From Benincasa hispida (lineage: Eukaryota; Streptophyta; Magnoliopsida; Cucurbitales; Cucurbitaceae): a stretch of DNA of 64,000 nt. Shown here piece by piece: positions 33,913 through 45,900 of the stretch. Each line of letters begins with the position of its first letter. Position 1 is the first letter of the stretch. The stretch spans positions 61,346,630-61,410,629 of the forward strand of contig NC_052353.1 of NCBI RefSeq assembly GCF_009727055.1. The letters run 5' to 3'. A program made the translations under genes and the position numbers. The notes under the pieces are model-generated. The model was not told where the DNA came from and did not search any database. It worked only from the letters and a program-made list of their open reading frames with translations.

Positions 33913-36465
33913 ATGGCAGGTAAATGCTTGAGATTTTTGTTGTTTACAAATGGTAATATGATTGATGGTATTGATGGGGTTCATTATGACCAACCACCAA
34001 GTGGGAGTTTTACCATAAATGTGAACAGTGAAATTATATTTGAACAATTCATTGAAATGATTGGGATGTTACTTGATGTAGATATGGGAGCAAATCAGAT
34101 AGAAATAATATATAGACATCCTAATCTAGAACCATCAGGATCAATAAGGTTTATGTCATTCCCTATTTCGAATGCATACGAACTTGATGTTCTCAATGAA
34201 AATGTCAGTGCCAAATCTAGTGCATTTGTATGTAAATGTAAATAGGATATGGGTGGATCCTGATACATCATTTAACCAGTTTGAAGATCCAACTCAATAT
34301 ATCGATCCTGATCCGGAGTCAGTTGCATCGCCATGGGATAATGAAGATATGGCGGCTAACAACCTGTACAGAGACTTTAGAACAGAAACAGATGACGAAT
34401 TTGAAGAGCTGGATTTCGATGGTTGTGAACATGAGATGCTTTCAGATACATTCAATGATTTGGATAGCATTCGGGAACATGACTCAATTGTAGCTCCTTT
34501 GGACGTTGATAATACTCAATTGTATAAAGGGATGATTTGTCAAGACAAGGAAATGCTACAACACGCGGTCAAATGTTTTGCAATAAAGTGTCATGCACCA
34601 TATGTGGTTGTTGAATCTACACCTTGGACAATTCGATGTAAGAAGAGGGAGGAAGGTTGTAAGTGGAGACTTCGTGCAATAAAGAAAAAATCGCATGACT
34701 TGTTCGAGATCACTAAGTATGATGAGCAGCATGCATGTTTTTATTCATAACTAAGTCAAAGTCACGTACAATTGAATTCATCAATGATTGCACTGGAGTT
34801 TTGTGACGCTGTAAGAGAAAAGGATTCATCAATGATTGCACTGGAGTTCTGTGACGCTGTAAGAGAAAAGGATTCATCAATGATTGCACTGAAGTTCTGT
34901 GACACCGTAAGAGAAAAACCATCTATCAGTGTGGCACAAGTGCAGTCCGTCATCAAATCAAAGTTTGTATATCATGTTCCTTACCATAGGGTATGGGAGG
35001 GAAAAAGAAAAGCGTTGGCTAAAGTGTTCAGTGATTGGGATGAGTTTTACAAATTGTTGCCTAGGTGGTTATATATAATTAAGCAGACCAATCCCGGAAC
35101 ACATGTGGAGTGGAGAGTTAAAGAAACGCTTACTAAAGGCCATGTTATCCTAACTTCTGTATTTTGGGCATTTGGTCATTGTATAGAAACTTTTAATAAA
35201 TATCGGTCGATAATTATGGTACACACTTGTACAGAAAATATAGAGGAAAACTGTTGATTGCTCCATCAGTTGACTCGAATGGCCATCTTCTTCCACTTGC
35301 GTTTTTCGTTGCTGATGAAGAGTCTGCAGACTTATGGGGATGGTTCCTGAAACACCTGAGAGAAATTGTAACACACGAAGAGGTATGTTTAATTTCAGAT
35401 TGACATGTTGGTATAATCGCAGCAGTGAACAACCCAGCAAATGGTTGGACGGGACCGAAATGCCACCATCGTTTCTTCTTACGACATATCGTCAGCAACT
35501 TCAATAAAAGTGTAAATTTAATTCATTGAAAAATTATGTTTATCGTGCTAGGTGTCAGTTTCAAATTCGAAAGTTCAACAAAGCAATTGAAGATATCAAA
35601 GGAATAAATCAGAGCTGTCTAAATTTTTTTTTGACAACATTAGTTTAGAGCAATGGACTCAAGCACATGATGAGGATTCAGATATGGGTGGATGACGACA
35701 AATCTATTGCATAAATGGAGTCCTCAAAGGAGCTCGAATGTTGCTTATAATTGCTTTTGCTCAAATAACATTCTTCAAGTGCATGAATTATTTCAAGAAA
35801 AGATGAGAAGAAATAAGGGATGCATTGAAGCGTCAAGATAAATACACTCGGTAATATTATTTTTTTATATATTTTTTATTAATAATTTATTTCAAACATA
35901 CTTTATAATACTAAGTGGAGTAAAAATCCAGGTACACATACGAGAAAATAAATAAATGGGCTGCACGATCTAGTAAACATGAAGTACAATCATACGATCG
36001 TTATGAAGATGTATTTCATGTGAAGACTGGACGTCATAGTCTCAATGCCAAAGGAGGAAACGTTCAAATATTGAGACTAAACAGGTTCGAGCGGTTCTGT
36101 TCATGTAACAAGTGGCAAGTATTCGGCATTCCATGCTTGCATTTTATGGCCGTTTACTCACATTTTAACATGAACTACGAAGATTTTATTGAGCACTACT
36201 ACAAATTGTCAACGTATGTTGAATGTTACTCTCCTCAATTTCAACTTGTATCGCATGAAGATTACTGGATCACGCACCCTAATATGCCCATCTTACATCC
36301 TGATCCATCGTTGTTGAGAAAACCTGGTAGACCGAAAAGTTCACGTTATCACAACGAGATGGATTAGACAGAACCAGCCATTCGACAACGATGTGGATTT
36401 TGTAATCAGTTAAGACATAATCGAAGGAAGTGTCCTTCGTTACTAAGACGGGCTCCAGATAGTTA
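33913..36465 (+). pseudogene. MuDR-type transposase (mudrA-like), degenerate
   Basis: The transposase would cut and move the MULE. The N-terminal frame from 33913 has a PB1-like region. Next is the Mutator DNA-binding domain at about 34500-34745 (GMICQDKEMLQHAVKCFAIK, then CKKREEGCKWRLRA). The MULE catalytic core follows, with LLPRWLYIIKQTNPGT, then SNGHLLPLAFFVADEESADL. A SWIM zinc finger is at about 36020-36240 (FCSCNKWQVFGIPCLH). A C-terminal CCHC knuckle (CGFCNQLRHNRRKC) ends near 36465. Frameshifts and stops occur near 34245, 34750, 35255, 35400 and 35520-36020. A 48-bp unit is triplicated at 34775-34918. Confidence 0.85.
34775..34918 (+). repeat. 48-bp in-frame tandem triplication in transposase
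   Basis: Three adjacent units, 34775-34822, 34823-34870 and 34871-34918, repeat the 16 codons that read SSMIALEFCDAVREK plus one residue. The units differ by only a few bases. The length, a multiple of three, keeps the frame. Confidence 0.92.
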
Positions 36466-36994
36466 GGGATTGAAAAATAAATAATTTTTTTAATTATATA
36501 TTCATTTTATTGTATATTCAATTTTTTTATTATAATTTATTGTATATTTCATTTTTTATTAATAATTTATCTGTATAATTCAATTTTCTTCTATTGTAAA
36601 TCAATAAAGTTTTACATTATTTCAATTTAAAATTAATAGATGACCATATATGTGTGTGTATTATATATATATATAATATATATTATACACACCACATTAA
36701 TTAAACAAGCGAAATTATGTACAAGCTTTAATTAAAAGATAAATATTACTTCAACTTTATAATAAAAATAAAAATTGAACATAATACATATATAAAGAAT
36801 AAGTGTGTATGTGCAAGGAATTCTGCTCTCATATGTGAATCCTGCTCATGAGCGATTGATCCTCCATTTTTTTTCATTGTATATTCAAACTTTCCTTTAT
36901 TAATATTCTTTTTAATTAATGTTGTACATTATTCTTCTGAATAGAAAAATAAATATTTCTTTTAATCTAAGAAATAAATAATTTTTTTTTCAGA

Positions 36995-39080
36995 TCACGT
37001 TGAACCCAGGACCTGATGATCCCGATGTTTTGTACGACCAGTCCATTCAATCGTATTCATCTGCTTGTATGGCGAGATCGTACTACTGGAGAAATATCTC
37101 TGCACAGGCCATCGAGAGGTTAGCCTTCTCCAGCGCACACTATCCCGCTCGCCACCCCGAATACTACCGCTACTGCGCACATTTGGATTCTTATGGGAGT
37201 TGCCACGATTAGGATTTATCAGTTTGACTGACATCTGATTCATCATGCCTTGGCGTAGAGATGGAGACCCGAGACCCATACATTTTCCATTATTGTCTGC
37301 TTGGAGAGATCACTATCACTCGTATAAGACACAAGTCGCTTGTTGGAGTTACTTACTTGACGTGTAGCACGGGTCACCGGTAGTTCGCAGTACGATGATG
37401 TGTCAGAAGTTTTGTCAACTTGTTTACCTCGGGTGCGACCCCACCTGTCGACAAAAATTTAAAGGGATCGAGGTTAAGTTTTAATATTTGGTTAGGAACA
37501 AACCCCCCAATTTTCTGTCGAGCTCACAGGATTGATGCAGACGGAGGAGAACTGTCATAAGATATGCGCGGCATATATCTACGAAATGATGTGGGTGGAA
37601 GTCTGTTTTAAAAAGATAAATCAAGTCATTTTGTTCCTTGATGTTTCTTGCCACTGTTTGCTAACCTCGCATGATGCGGGCAGTTATTCGTGAGGTGGAG
37701 CTATGCTGGCTCGCTTATGGTATTAGACAATGTATGCCAATAGTATAAACACTGAGCGTTTGAGAGATTAGTGGGCCTCTCATACTTTTGCAACTATGGG
37801 CTTGGGAGCGATTTCCAACAATGGTTCCACAACTACAACATGTTAATGACGTTCAGTTAGTTGGACGAGCCTACGGTTCCCGGTATGTTGTTTTAATTCA
37901 TTTAATTTTTATATCACTGATCTAGTTAATTTAAATTCTAAATTATCAATATAAAAATTTAGGTGGAGAGACAAATTTTGTGTGACTAGGACAGCCACAC
38001 ATGTAGTAAACCAGTATAGATACATGTTTGATCTGCTTCAACCTGAACAGGTACATTACACTGAACCTTATTGATTATTTTATACACATTTTTATTGTAT
38101 TTGTCTTTAATATTCTCTAATATAATATTTTGTGTTTCAGGTTATTTGGGAGTCGTACAAAATTATTATGCATACTTTGCCTAATTTTTGTACGAATGGT
38201 CAAAACATATGGCGGACGATGAGTCCTCTCATATGTTTTAACATTGGTGAATGACATCTTCCTGACAGGGTGATGAGATAATTCGGTTTTCAGCAGGATG
38301 TCCCATCGCCTTGTAATATTGAACCCGTACTGCATGATATTGACCTAAGGACTGGAGATTGGTTCGAAAAAGTTGCACATTTGGTAATGCGATGACAATA
38401 TCATGCAAGGTTTATTGTAGGGGGTTTCTCTTGAACAGTTTGACACAGATGTCACTCCATAATATATTCATTGGTATAATAATATCACAAGGCGCTACGT
38501 CACTCGTGCGAGAGCATCTATGGGTCATCTAGTAAATGAATGAATATTATCTAATTATTTTTAATTTAAATTTATTTTAAATATTGTCTAATTGTTTTAT
38601 AATTCACAGAGATCGAACATCAGTAGACTCCGTGAGGTTGCGAATGATCCGAACCAGGTTCTTGCTATATGTAATGACAACCAAAGCTATATGGAGGAAA
38701 CTCATTATATGTACGATATACCTATTGTTCCTCTACCAGCTCCTAGGCGTAAAGGACCTGTTCGGGAAGAGGATGAGTTTGATGAGGTTGCACATAATGT
38801 GGAAGAGTTTTCCCCTATGATGCAGACGTAGAGTCAAACTGATTATGTTAGTCCGATGATGATGCCAGCATTTGGTTCAGGACATTATGACTCAGAGGCT
38901 GGTCCTTCGTCTTCATACGTGCATGGACATGGTCGGGGTCATGGAGAGCATAACGAATATTTATATTATGAAGCGCCTGCAGAGGTACCAGAGCAACATC
39001 AAGAAGAACCCGAACAACCTCAAGTTCAAAGTCGACGATGACAACCAGTTCGAAATCGACGACGTCCGCCTTGTGGTACA
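36995..39080 (+). pseudogene. Plant mobile domain (aminotransferase-like/MAIN-type) gene, degenerate
   Basis: The start reads LNPGPDDPDVLYDQSI, the usual opening of TE-linked plant mobile domain proteins. Further pieces across several frames resemble the rest of the domain: GEITITRIRHKSLVGVTYL near 37300, YAGSLMVLDNVCQ near 37700, and WRDKFCVTRTATHVVNQYR, later IWESYKIIMHTLPNF, near 37965-38190. The C-terminal part (38592-39041) is low complexity with a HGHGRGHGEH run and a Gln/Glu/Pro tail. Introns may be present near 37890-37960 and 38050-38140. Many stops show decay. It has the same orientation as the MULE transposase and lies inside the inferred MULE ends. Confidence 0.65.
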
Positions 39081-39854
39081 CATTGATTTTTGTAATTATT
39101 TTTATATAAATGAGATATTTAATTTACATTTTTTTTATTTTTATGAGATATATTTTTTTAATTTATTCTTTTTAGAGTTTAAATAAAATAATAAAATATT
39201 TTTAGAAATTGTTTTTATAAAATGAAAAATTAAAAAAAAAAAGAAGAAAGAAAGAAGAAAGTGGAATGTGTAATAATTAAAAAAGAAAAAAAAGGAAAAT
39301 TTGTACGGATGACCCAAAAATTGAAGTTTCTCGCTATCTCGCTCTCTCTCTCAAAATCTCGCTCTCTCAAACTCTCGCTCTCTCTCTTACTCTTCCTCTT
39401 TCTTACTCTCTCCCAATACAAAATTATTTTTAACATATCAAATAATTATGAATGTTATGACGAATTTGATTGGGAAGTTCAGTGGCAAAAAGGAGATTCA
39501 TTAGCTCGTTATTTAGTCAGACTTGCTGAGATGACAGAATCCGTAAAAATTATTCAACAAGCTTTGGAAGGAATTCTAGGGGACCTTATGAAAATTTAGA
39601 AATACGATCTTTTGATCGAGGAAGGTCTCCGGAGTGATAATTAAACAGACTCATAATAATAATGTATCAAAAAGCGAAAGGGCAAGGTTGAGTGTTCAAA
39701 ATTCGACCTACAAATGAAAAGCGAAAGGACAAGGTCGAGGGTTCAAAATTCGATCAAATTTTTTTTAAAAAAAACAACAATATTTTTACAAATAGTTTGA
39801 AAACAACAATATTTTCCTAAATAGTTTCTAAAAGGACAACGTCCTTTTAATTTT

Positions 39855-40097
39855 CCCGTTTGATAACTACTTGTGTTTTGAAAACCAAACTTATTAGCAC
39901 CTACTTCTACCTTTGTGTTTCTTTGTTTTACTATCTACTTTTTAACCATGTCTTCAAAATTCATGCCAAGATCTTAAAACTAGAAAATGCAGCTTTTAGA
40001 AACTTATTTTTATTTTAGGAATTTGGTTAAAGACATGGCGAGAAAACAAACAATTTAAAACTAAAAGCCAAAAATTAAACGGTTATTTAATGAGGCC
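39855..40097. mobile_element. MITE, copy 1
   Basis: It begins CCCGTTTGATAAC and ends GTTATTTAATGAGGCC, imperfect terminal inverted repeats. The interior is AT-rich and similar in style to the copies at 53797 and 54587. There are no coding sequences. This terminal motif is common among hAT-type or similar MITEs; the superfamily is my inference. Confidence 0.55.
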
Positions 40098-40699
40098 TTA
40101 GTTTTCAATTTTGGTTTGGATTTTGAAAACATTTGTAAAAGCTAATACAAAACAAAGGAACCCATAGGTGGGAGTAGTGTTTTTAAAATAAAAAAACGAA
40201 GTGATTATGAAATGGGAACTAAATCTTTAGTTTTTGTGACATGCATGTGACACTTCATTGCATAAACTTTATGGAAAAAATCAATTTACACCTCTAAATG
40301 TCATAGATTGAATCAATTAAAACTCTTAATTCATAATGGTATCAATTAAAACTAATCAATTTAGACTCGCTCTTAAAAACCATTAATGGATAATTGTCTC
40401 ACACGTATGGACTTTTTTAGAGGAATTAAATAGGTTTTAATTGATATAATTATTAGTTTAAAGGTTAAAAGATAAACATGCTAACTTTGAGGGTAAACAT
40501 CGGTAGTTCCCCTAAAATTTAGATGTGGCCGCACCAATTGGACAATTGAGATCAAAGGTGACTGGTAAATGAAGCCTCAGCTTCTTATTGTTGCAAGGAG
40601 GAGAATAAAACCATCTATAAATGCAAAGGGAAATCGTCAAGATGGCGAAAACTGAAAAGATTGATTTGAAGCAAAATGTTACCATTATTGTAAGTGAGA
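40098..40699. other. Non-coding spacer
   Basis: I see nothing gene-like here. It is AT-rich and lies between a MITE and the first DCN1-like pseudogene segment. Confidence 0.5.
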
Positions 40700-41960
40700 A
40701 CCTGAAAATATTTGAACATACCAAGAAATGTTTTGCCAGAATACCAGAATCAAGAAGAGAAGGGGCATAGGAAGAGTATAAAAGAAGATTAATTACACGT
40801 GAAGCTCGTTAACCATATTTGATCGCTTAACGAATTGATTAACAACCAACGTTAACACTTGATTTCTTTTCATGTAATTTTTTTCTTACTGTTTTCGAAG
40901 AAAATGATGAAGATGGCTGACTTGTATGTTTTGGATTTGAACTCGTTATTTCACTTGTTTTGGGTTTGGTGACTAACCATTTCATTTATTTATTTATTTT
41001 TGACAAAGGTGAATAACCATTTTAGTGCTGCATCTTTATTGCTCAATGAAAAGGTTTTGAGAGCTTTCTCCCATATTTTTTTCCCTTTCCTTGTGGGAAT
41101 GGCCTCTGTCCCTTTTGTAAATGTGTAGAAAGTAGAATTATTTCCTTCGGAGAAATATGATCACAATATGTACGGGTTCTAATGACAACTTTTCTATTTT
41201 GTCCTTTTTGGTTGTTTAATTTAGAAAAGTAACACTATTAAAAGTGTTCTCAATAGACTGTTTTAAGTGGCTTTTGCTGCTTGGGAATGAGAACTAGTGT
41301 TGCAGTTTTATTTTACATTAAGGTAAAAGTAGGAATAAGCTGGGATTGTCTTTTCTTTTCATCGATCTTGATGTTTTATGTCTTTGTACTAGCCTTTAAT
41401 TTAACAACTGGTCATGTCATTAGGAAACTGCCACAGTAAGCCTTCACATACAAATTTAATCATTACTTGATGCTATTTAAGCCTTCACATGCAAATTTAA
41501 GCATTACTTGATGCTATCTTATTCTAGAGTAATCTAGACATGCAATGCATCCATTTTAGAAAGGCCAAATCGTTGTTCTTCTTAAACGTTCTCTCTCCTC
41601 AAGATAGATCTTGAGGACGACTGATCATTAGACAATGTAATGTTAGTGGAATGACTTTATGACATTGCCTATTTGAATGGTTTGGATCTATTTGATAATT
41701 TTGACCTCTGAATTTTAAGAATCTCTAATTTAGTTAATGATCTGTGCACTTCTGATCAATAACCTTTTTCTAATAACAATTGGTTGTTTCTTGCCATGTG
41801 AAGGCAAACACAATGTGAGTTTTCCAAACAGAAGTTTACGGGTGGATAACAATACTGGGATAACATGTTGCTTGCAGTTCTGTTCTTTCAAACAAGAATT
41901 ATGTACATGGGGTCAAGATTAGATTATTCATGTCATAATGTCAATTTTCAAGATAATTCA
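40700..41960 (+). pseudogene. DCN1-like pseudogene segment B (intron 2, part of intron 5, exon 6)
   Basis: The stretch is a diverged copy of the DCN1-like gene. 40700-40860 matches intron 2 near 24930-25080. 41470-41560 matches intron 5 near 26000-26090. 41780-41862 is exon 6 (26486-26568) with deletions that break the frame. 41863-41940 matches intron 6. Exons 3-5 are absent. A 40-bp segment (GCCTTCACATRCAAATTTAA core) is duplicated at 41437-41515. It is followed by defensin-like copy B in the same arrangement as the complete gene and copy A. Confidence 0.85.
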
Positions 41961-42216
41961 CTATAGTAACTTCTGTTGCTTGCAGTTCGTGATTCTTGGG
42001 TTTATAAAATTAAGGGAACTTTTGAATGACAATGAGAATTTTAAGTTGAGAGAAAATGATCAAATAGGAGATGGAAGAGGAAGCTATGTGTACAAGCATG
42101 TGCATGCTACTCTTAATGTAGTTGAACAGCAGCAATCAGCAGCTTATTTATTCGAAGATAACATTGCAACTTTGGTCAATGCCAGACCAGATTACAATTA
42201 CATAACATAGTGACAG

Positions 42217-42526
42217 TCAGCAAGGCACGGTATAAATGCATAAACCATTTGAGCAAAATCCGTCGTACCACATATCCAAATCGCAAGCTTTAACACATGC
42301 ATCCTTTGAAGTACACAGTCCCTTGAACGACGGGCTCTGCTTGTAACAAGTCTTTCCTTCCGTCTCCACCACCATCCATCCTGTAAGTAATAACACAACA
42401 TAGTTCTGTTAATCTCTATTTTCATTTCCCGGATAACTATGAAATAATCTCATCAGATTGTGTACCAGAAGCAAGGGCTACGAAGATGAACACCACGACT
42501 GTGAGTTTTCTCCATCCTTCTCCCAT
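42217..42526 (-). CDS. Defensin-like secreted cysteine-rich peptide, copy B (one cysteine lost)
   Basis: Exons 42526-42466 and 42380-42217 join across an 85-bp intron to encode 74 residues with no stop. Residues 1 to about 28 form the signal peptide (GEGWRKLTVVVFIFVALAS). The mature part starts near KTCYKQSPSFKGLC and has the full 9-residue Cys4-Cys5 loop (DLDMWYDGF). The seventh cysteine is Tyr (CIYTVPC), so one disulfide cannot form. The family start codon is displaced: ATGGCG became ATTATG, so translation would begin one residue later. The TATA box is altered to AGATAAAA. These changes suggest decay or altered function. A young copia element (42720) sits just 190 bp upstream of the start codon. 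Confidence 0.75.
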
Positions 42527-42719
42527 AATGTCTTTCTCGTCTTAATCTTTCTGTTTCCTGTACTGAAACTCCGACGCCCATACATAGGAGTCAATACCTC
42601 CTTTTATCTCTTTTCCTTTCCTTTTAATGTCTTCTTCAACAAATTAGGTTATTTCTCTAGGTTTTGGGAAGGAACAGCACCACTTTACTTATGATAGAAT
42701 AATCATATGTATTTCTGTT

Positions 42720-42923
42720 TGTTAAAAATTAAAGAATAGAGAAGAGAAGAACACAAGGTTACGTGGATACCCTAATACAGGGAGAAAAACTACGATATAA
42801 AGACTTTTCTTATTCTGTTTTAAATCTGATACATTGAACACACGGTATAAATAGACAGTAGGAAACCCTAGGGTCTTACACAATTACATAAATGCCCCTA
42901 GGTTAATAACCCTATTTTCAACA
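42720..42923 (-). repeat. Copia 3' LTR (left)
   Basis: TGTTAAAAATT to TTTTCAACA, 204 bp. It matches 48052-48254. The internal side is a purine-rich tract on the minus strand (GAGAGGGAGTG, 42924-42935), which is the polypurine tract. Confidence 0.95.
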
Positions 42924-42930
42924 CTCCCTC

Positions 42931-45900
42931 TCAAGTTGGAGCATAAATATCGACAAGACCCAACTTGCTTACACAATAATTAAAATTTTGTCTCAGTATC
43001 CCTTTTGTAAGAACATCAGCAACTTGTTGGTTTGAAGGAATATAAGGAATGCATATGTTTCCACTGTCCAACCTCTCCTTAATGTAGTGTCTGTCTATCT
43101 CTACGTGTTTAGTTCTGTCATGTAGAACTGGGTTGTTTGCAATACTGATGGCAACTTTATTATCATAAAATAATTTCATTGGAAGCTCATTATCTTGCTG
43201 GAGATCTGATAATACTTTCTTCAACCAGATTTCTTCACAAATTCCTGGACTCATGGCCCGATACTCAGCCTCAGCACTACTTCTTGCAACAACTCCTTGT
43301 TTTTTACTTCTCCAGGTGACTAGATTTCCCCAGACAAACGTACAATACTCAGACATAGATTTTCTATCAACAACAGACCCTGCCCAGTTAGAATCAGTGT
43401 AAGCTTCAACAGATCGTTTATTGGTTTTGCTGAACATTAGGCCTTTACCAAGAGTTCCTTTCAGATACCAAAGAATACGTTCAACTGCTATCATATGATC
43501 TTCACAAGGAGCTTGCATAAACTGACTCACAGCACTTACTGCATAAGAGATATCTGGTCTTATGTGAGACAAGTATATCGACTTCCCAACTAACCGCTTA
43601 TACCTTTCTTTATTGACAGGAATTCTATCATTCTTATCACCGAGTTTCACATTGTATTCTACTGGTGTGTCAACAGGTTTACACCCAGTCATACCTATTT
43701 CTTTTAGCAAGTCCAAAGTATATTTTCCTTGAGAAACTGATATACCCTCTTTTGAGCGAGCCACTTTCATTCCCAGAAAGTATCTTAGCTTCCCGAGGTC
43801 TTTAATTTCAAACTCTCTAGCCATCTCTGTTTTTAGTCTCGTGACCTCTACATCATCATCCCCAGATAAAACAATGTCATCAACGTGGACAATAAGAATA
43901 ACTATCTTCCCTAATGTTGATCTTTTTATAAACAGAGTGTGATAGGAATGCCCTTGAACATACCCCTGTGCTTTCACAAACGTTGTGAACCTGTCAAACC
44001 AGGCCCTTGGAGACTATTTCAATCCTTATAGTGACTTTCGCAATCTACACACCTTATTTTTTAATTGACTCTCGAACCCGGGAGGGGGACTCATATAGAC
44101 TTCCTCCTCAAGTTCCCCATTAAAAAACGCATTTTTAACATCAAGTTGGTGTAGAGGCTAATCTTTATTCAAAACAACTGACAAAAATACTCGGATCTTG
44201 TTAAGTTTTGCCACTGGTGAAAAAGTCTCAGAATAATCTACTTCATAGGTTTGAGTAAAGCCTCTTGCAACGAGTCTAGCCTTGTACCGGTCAATTGTCC
44301 CATCTGACTTGTACTTTATAGTAAACACCCATTTACATCCAACTGTCTTGTGTCCTTCAGGCAAAGTCACCGGTTCCCAAGTTCTATTCTTTTCCAGAGC
44401 TCTTATTTCTTTTATAACAGCAGACCGCCATTCTGGTTTTTTCATTGCAACACTTATGTTATCTGGAATCACCTCAGTGTCCAAGCTAGTAGTAAATGCC
44501 TTGAACTCGGATGCTAGATTACTATACGTCATGTAACTATGCATAGGGTATTTAGTACATGAACGAGTACCTTTCCTCAGGGCTATAGGAAGATCAAGTG
44601 ATGCATCACGTTCTTTCACCTCTCCAGGCTCCTCACCACGATTGACCATCTGTGTATCAGAAACTTCAGTAGTATCTTCCACATCATCACTAGTAAGGAT
44701 CATTTCATCCTCTGCAGCTTCAATCATTTCATCCTCTGCAGTTTCCCCTTCTATCACTCTTTTAGTATTACTACTTCCTTCCCCCTTGTCTTGACTGCCT
44801 TCACCAGTCTCCATACATATATCAACATCATTAGGAATATACGTACTTGGACCTGATGGCGGGTTTGACTTCTGCACTAGAGCTGGCGGTTCTGGTTCAA
44901 CAGGCGACACTACTTCCTTCCTGAGATTCTTCCTATAGTAAGTTTTCCAAGGAACTTGATTGGTAGGAAGGACCAGACTATCATGATCAGGACTAGAGTT
45001 AGACAAGGTTTGAATGGATGCTAACTCTAGAGGAATAGCATAAGATGACCAGTTAGTCTCTTCATTTATGTTCTCCCTATGCAGATGACTAACAGGGAAA
45101 AACGATTGATCCTCGAGAAAGGTGACATCCATGGAGACATAGTACTTTCTAGATGACGGGTGATAGCATTTATATCCACGTTGATGGAGTGGATATCCAA
45201 AAAAGACACACTTCTGAGCATAAGGAGTAAATTTTGTACGGTTTGGACCATGGGAGTGAACAAAAGCAACACAACAAAAAACCCGAAGAGAAACATCAGA
45301 AATCAATCAAGTAGTAGGAAATGAATCTTTAAACAATTCTGAAGGGGTATGAAGATTAAGAATATGGGATGACATCCGATTAATGAGATGAGCAGCAGTG
45401 AGAACTGCATCTCCCCAAAGGTACGACGGAAGATTGGCGAATAACATAAGAGACCGGGCTACTTCAACCAGATGCCAATTTTTATGCTCAGCTACTCCAT
45501 TTTGTTGTGGAGTGTAAGCACATGAGCTCTGGTGAACAATACCTTTAGAAACAAGAAACTCTCTAAAAGAGGTATTAAAAAATTCTCGCCCATTATCACT
45601 TCTTAAAATCCCAATCTTTGTTTGAAATTGAGTTTCAACAGTTGTGTAAAATTGTTGGAAAACAGAGGACACTTTAGATTTATCAGTAAGAAGGAAAATC
45701 CAGGTGAGACGGGTGTGATCATCTATAAACGTGACAAACCACCGTTTACCAGTGGAAAGTAACCGGTGAAGGACCCCAGACATCACTATGAACAAGAGAA
45801 AACAGACTCGAGGGTTTGTAAGGCTGAGAACGAAAAGAAACCCGATGTTGTTTGGCACGAATATACACATCACAATTAAAAGAAGAAGTACTAGCATTAT

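Larger units (their letters stand above)
31530..39840 (+). mobile_element. Mutator-like element (MULE) with mudrA-like and plant-mobile-domain-like remnants
   Basis: Ends are inferred from an inverted repeat: AATATTGTTGTTTTCAAA near 31540-31556 and its complement near 39795-39812. Weaker similarity continues inward, including GTCGAGGGTT motifs on both sides. Inside, all in plus orientation, are a decayed MuDR transposase (33913-36465) and a decayed plant-mobile-domain gene (36995-39080). It has inserted into, or beside, the tandem defensin/DCN1 array. I could not define the exact termini or a 9-bp target duplication. Confidence 0.65.
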
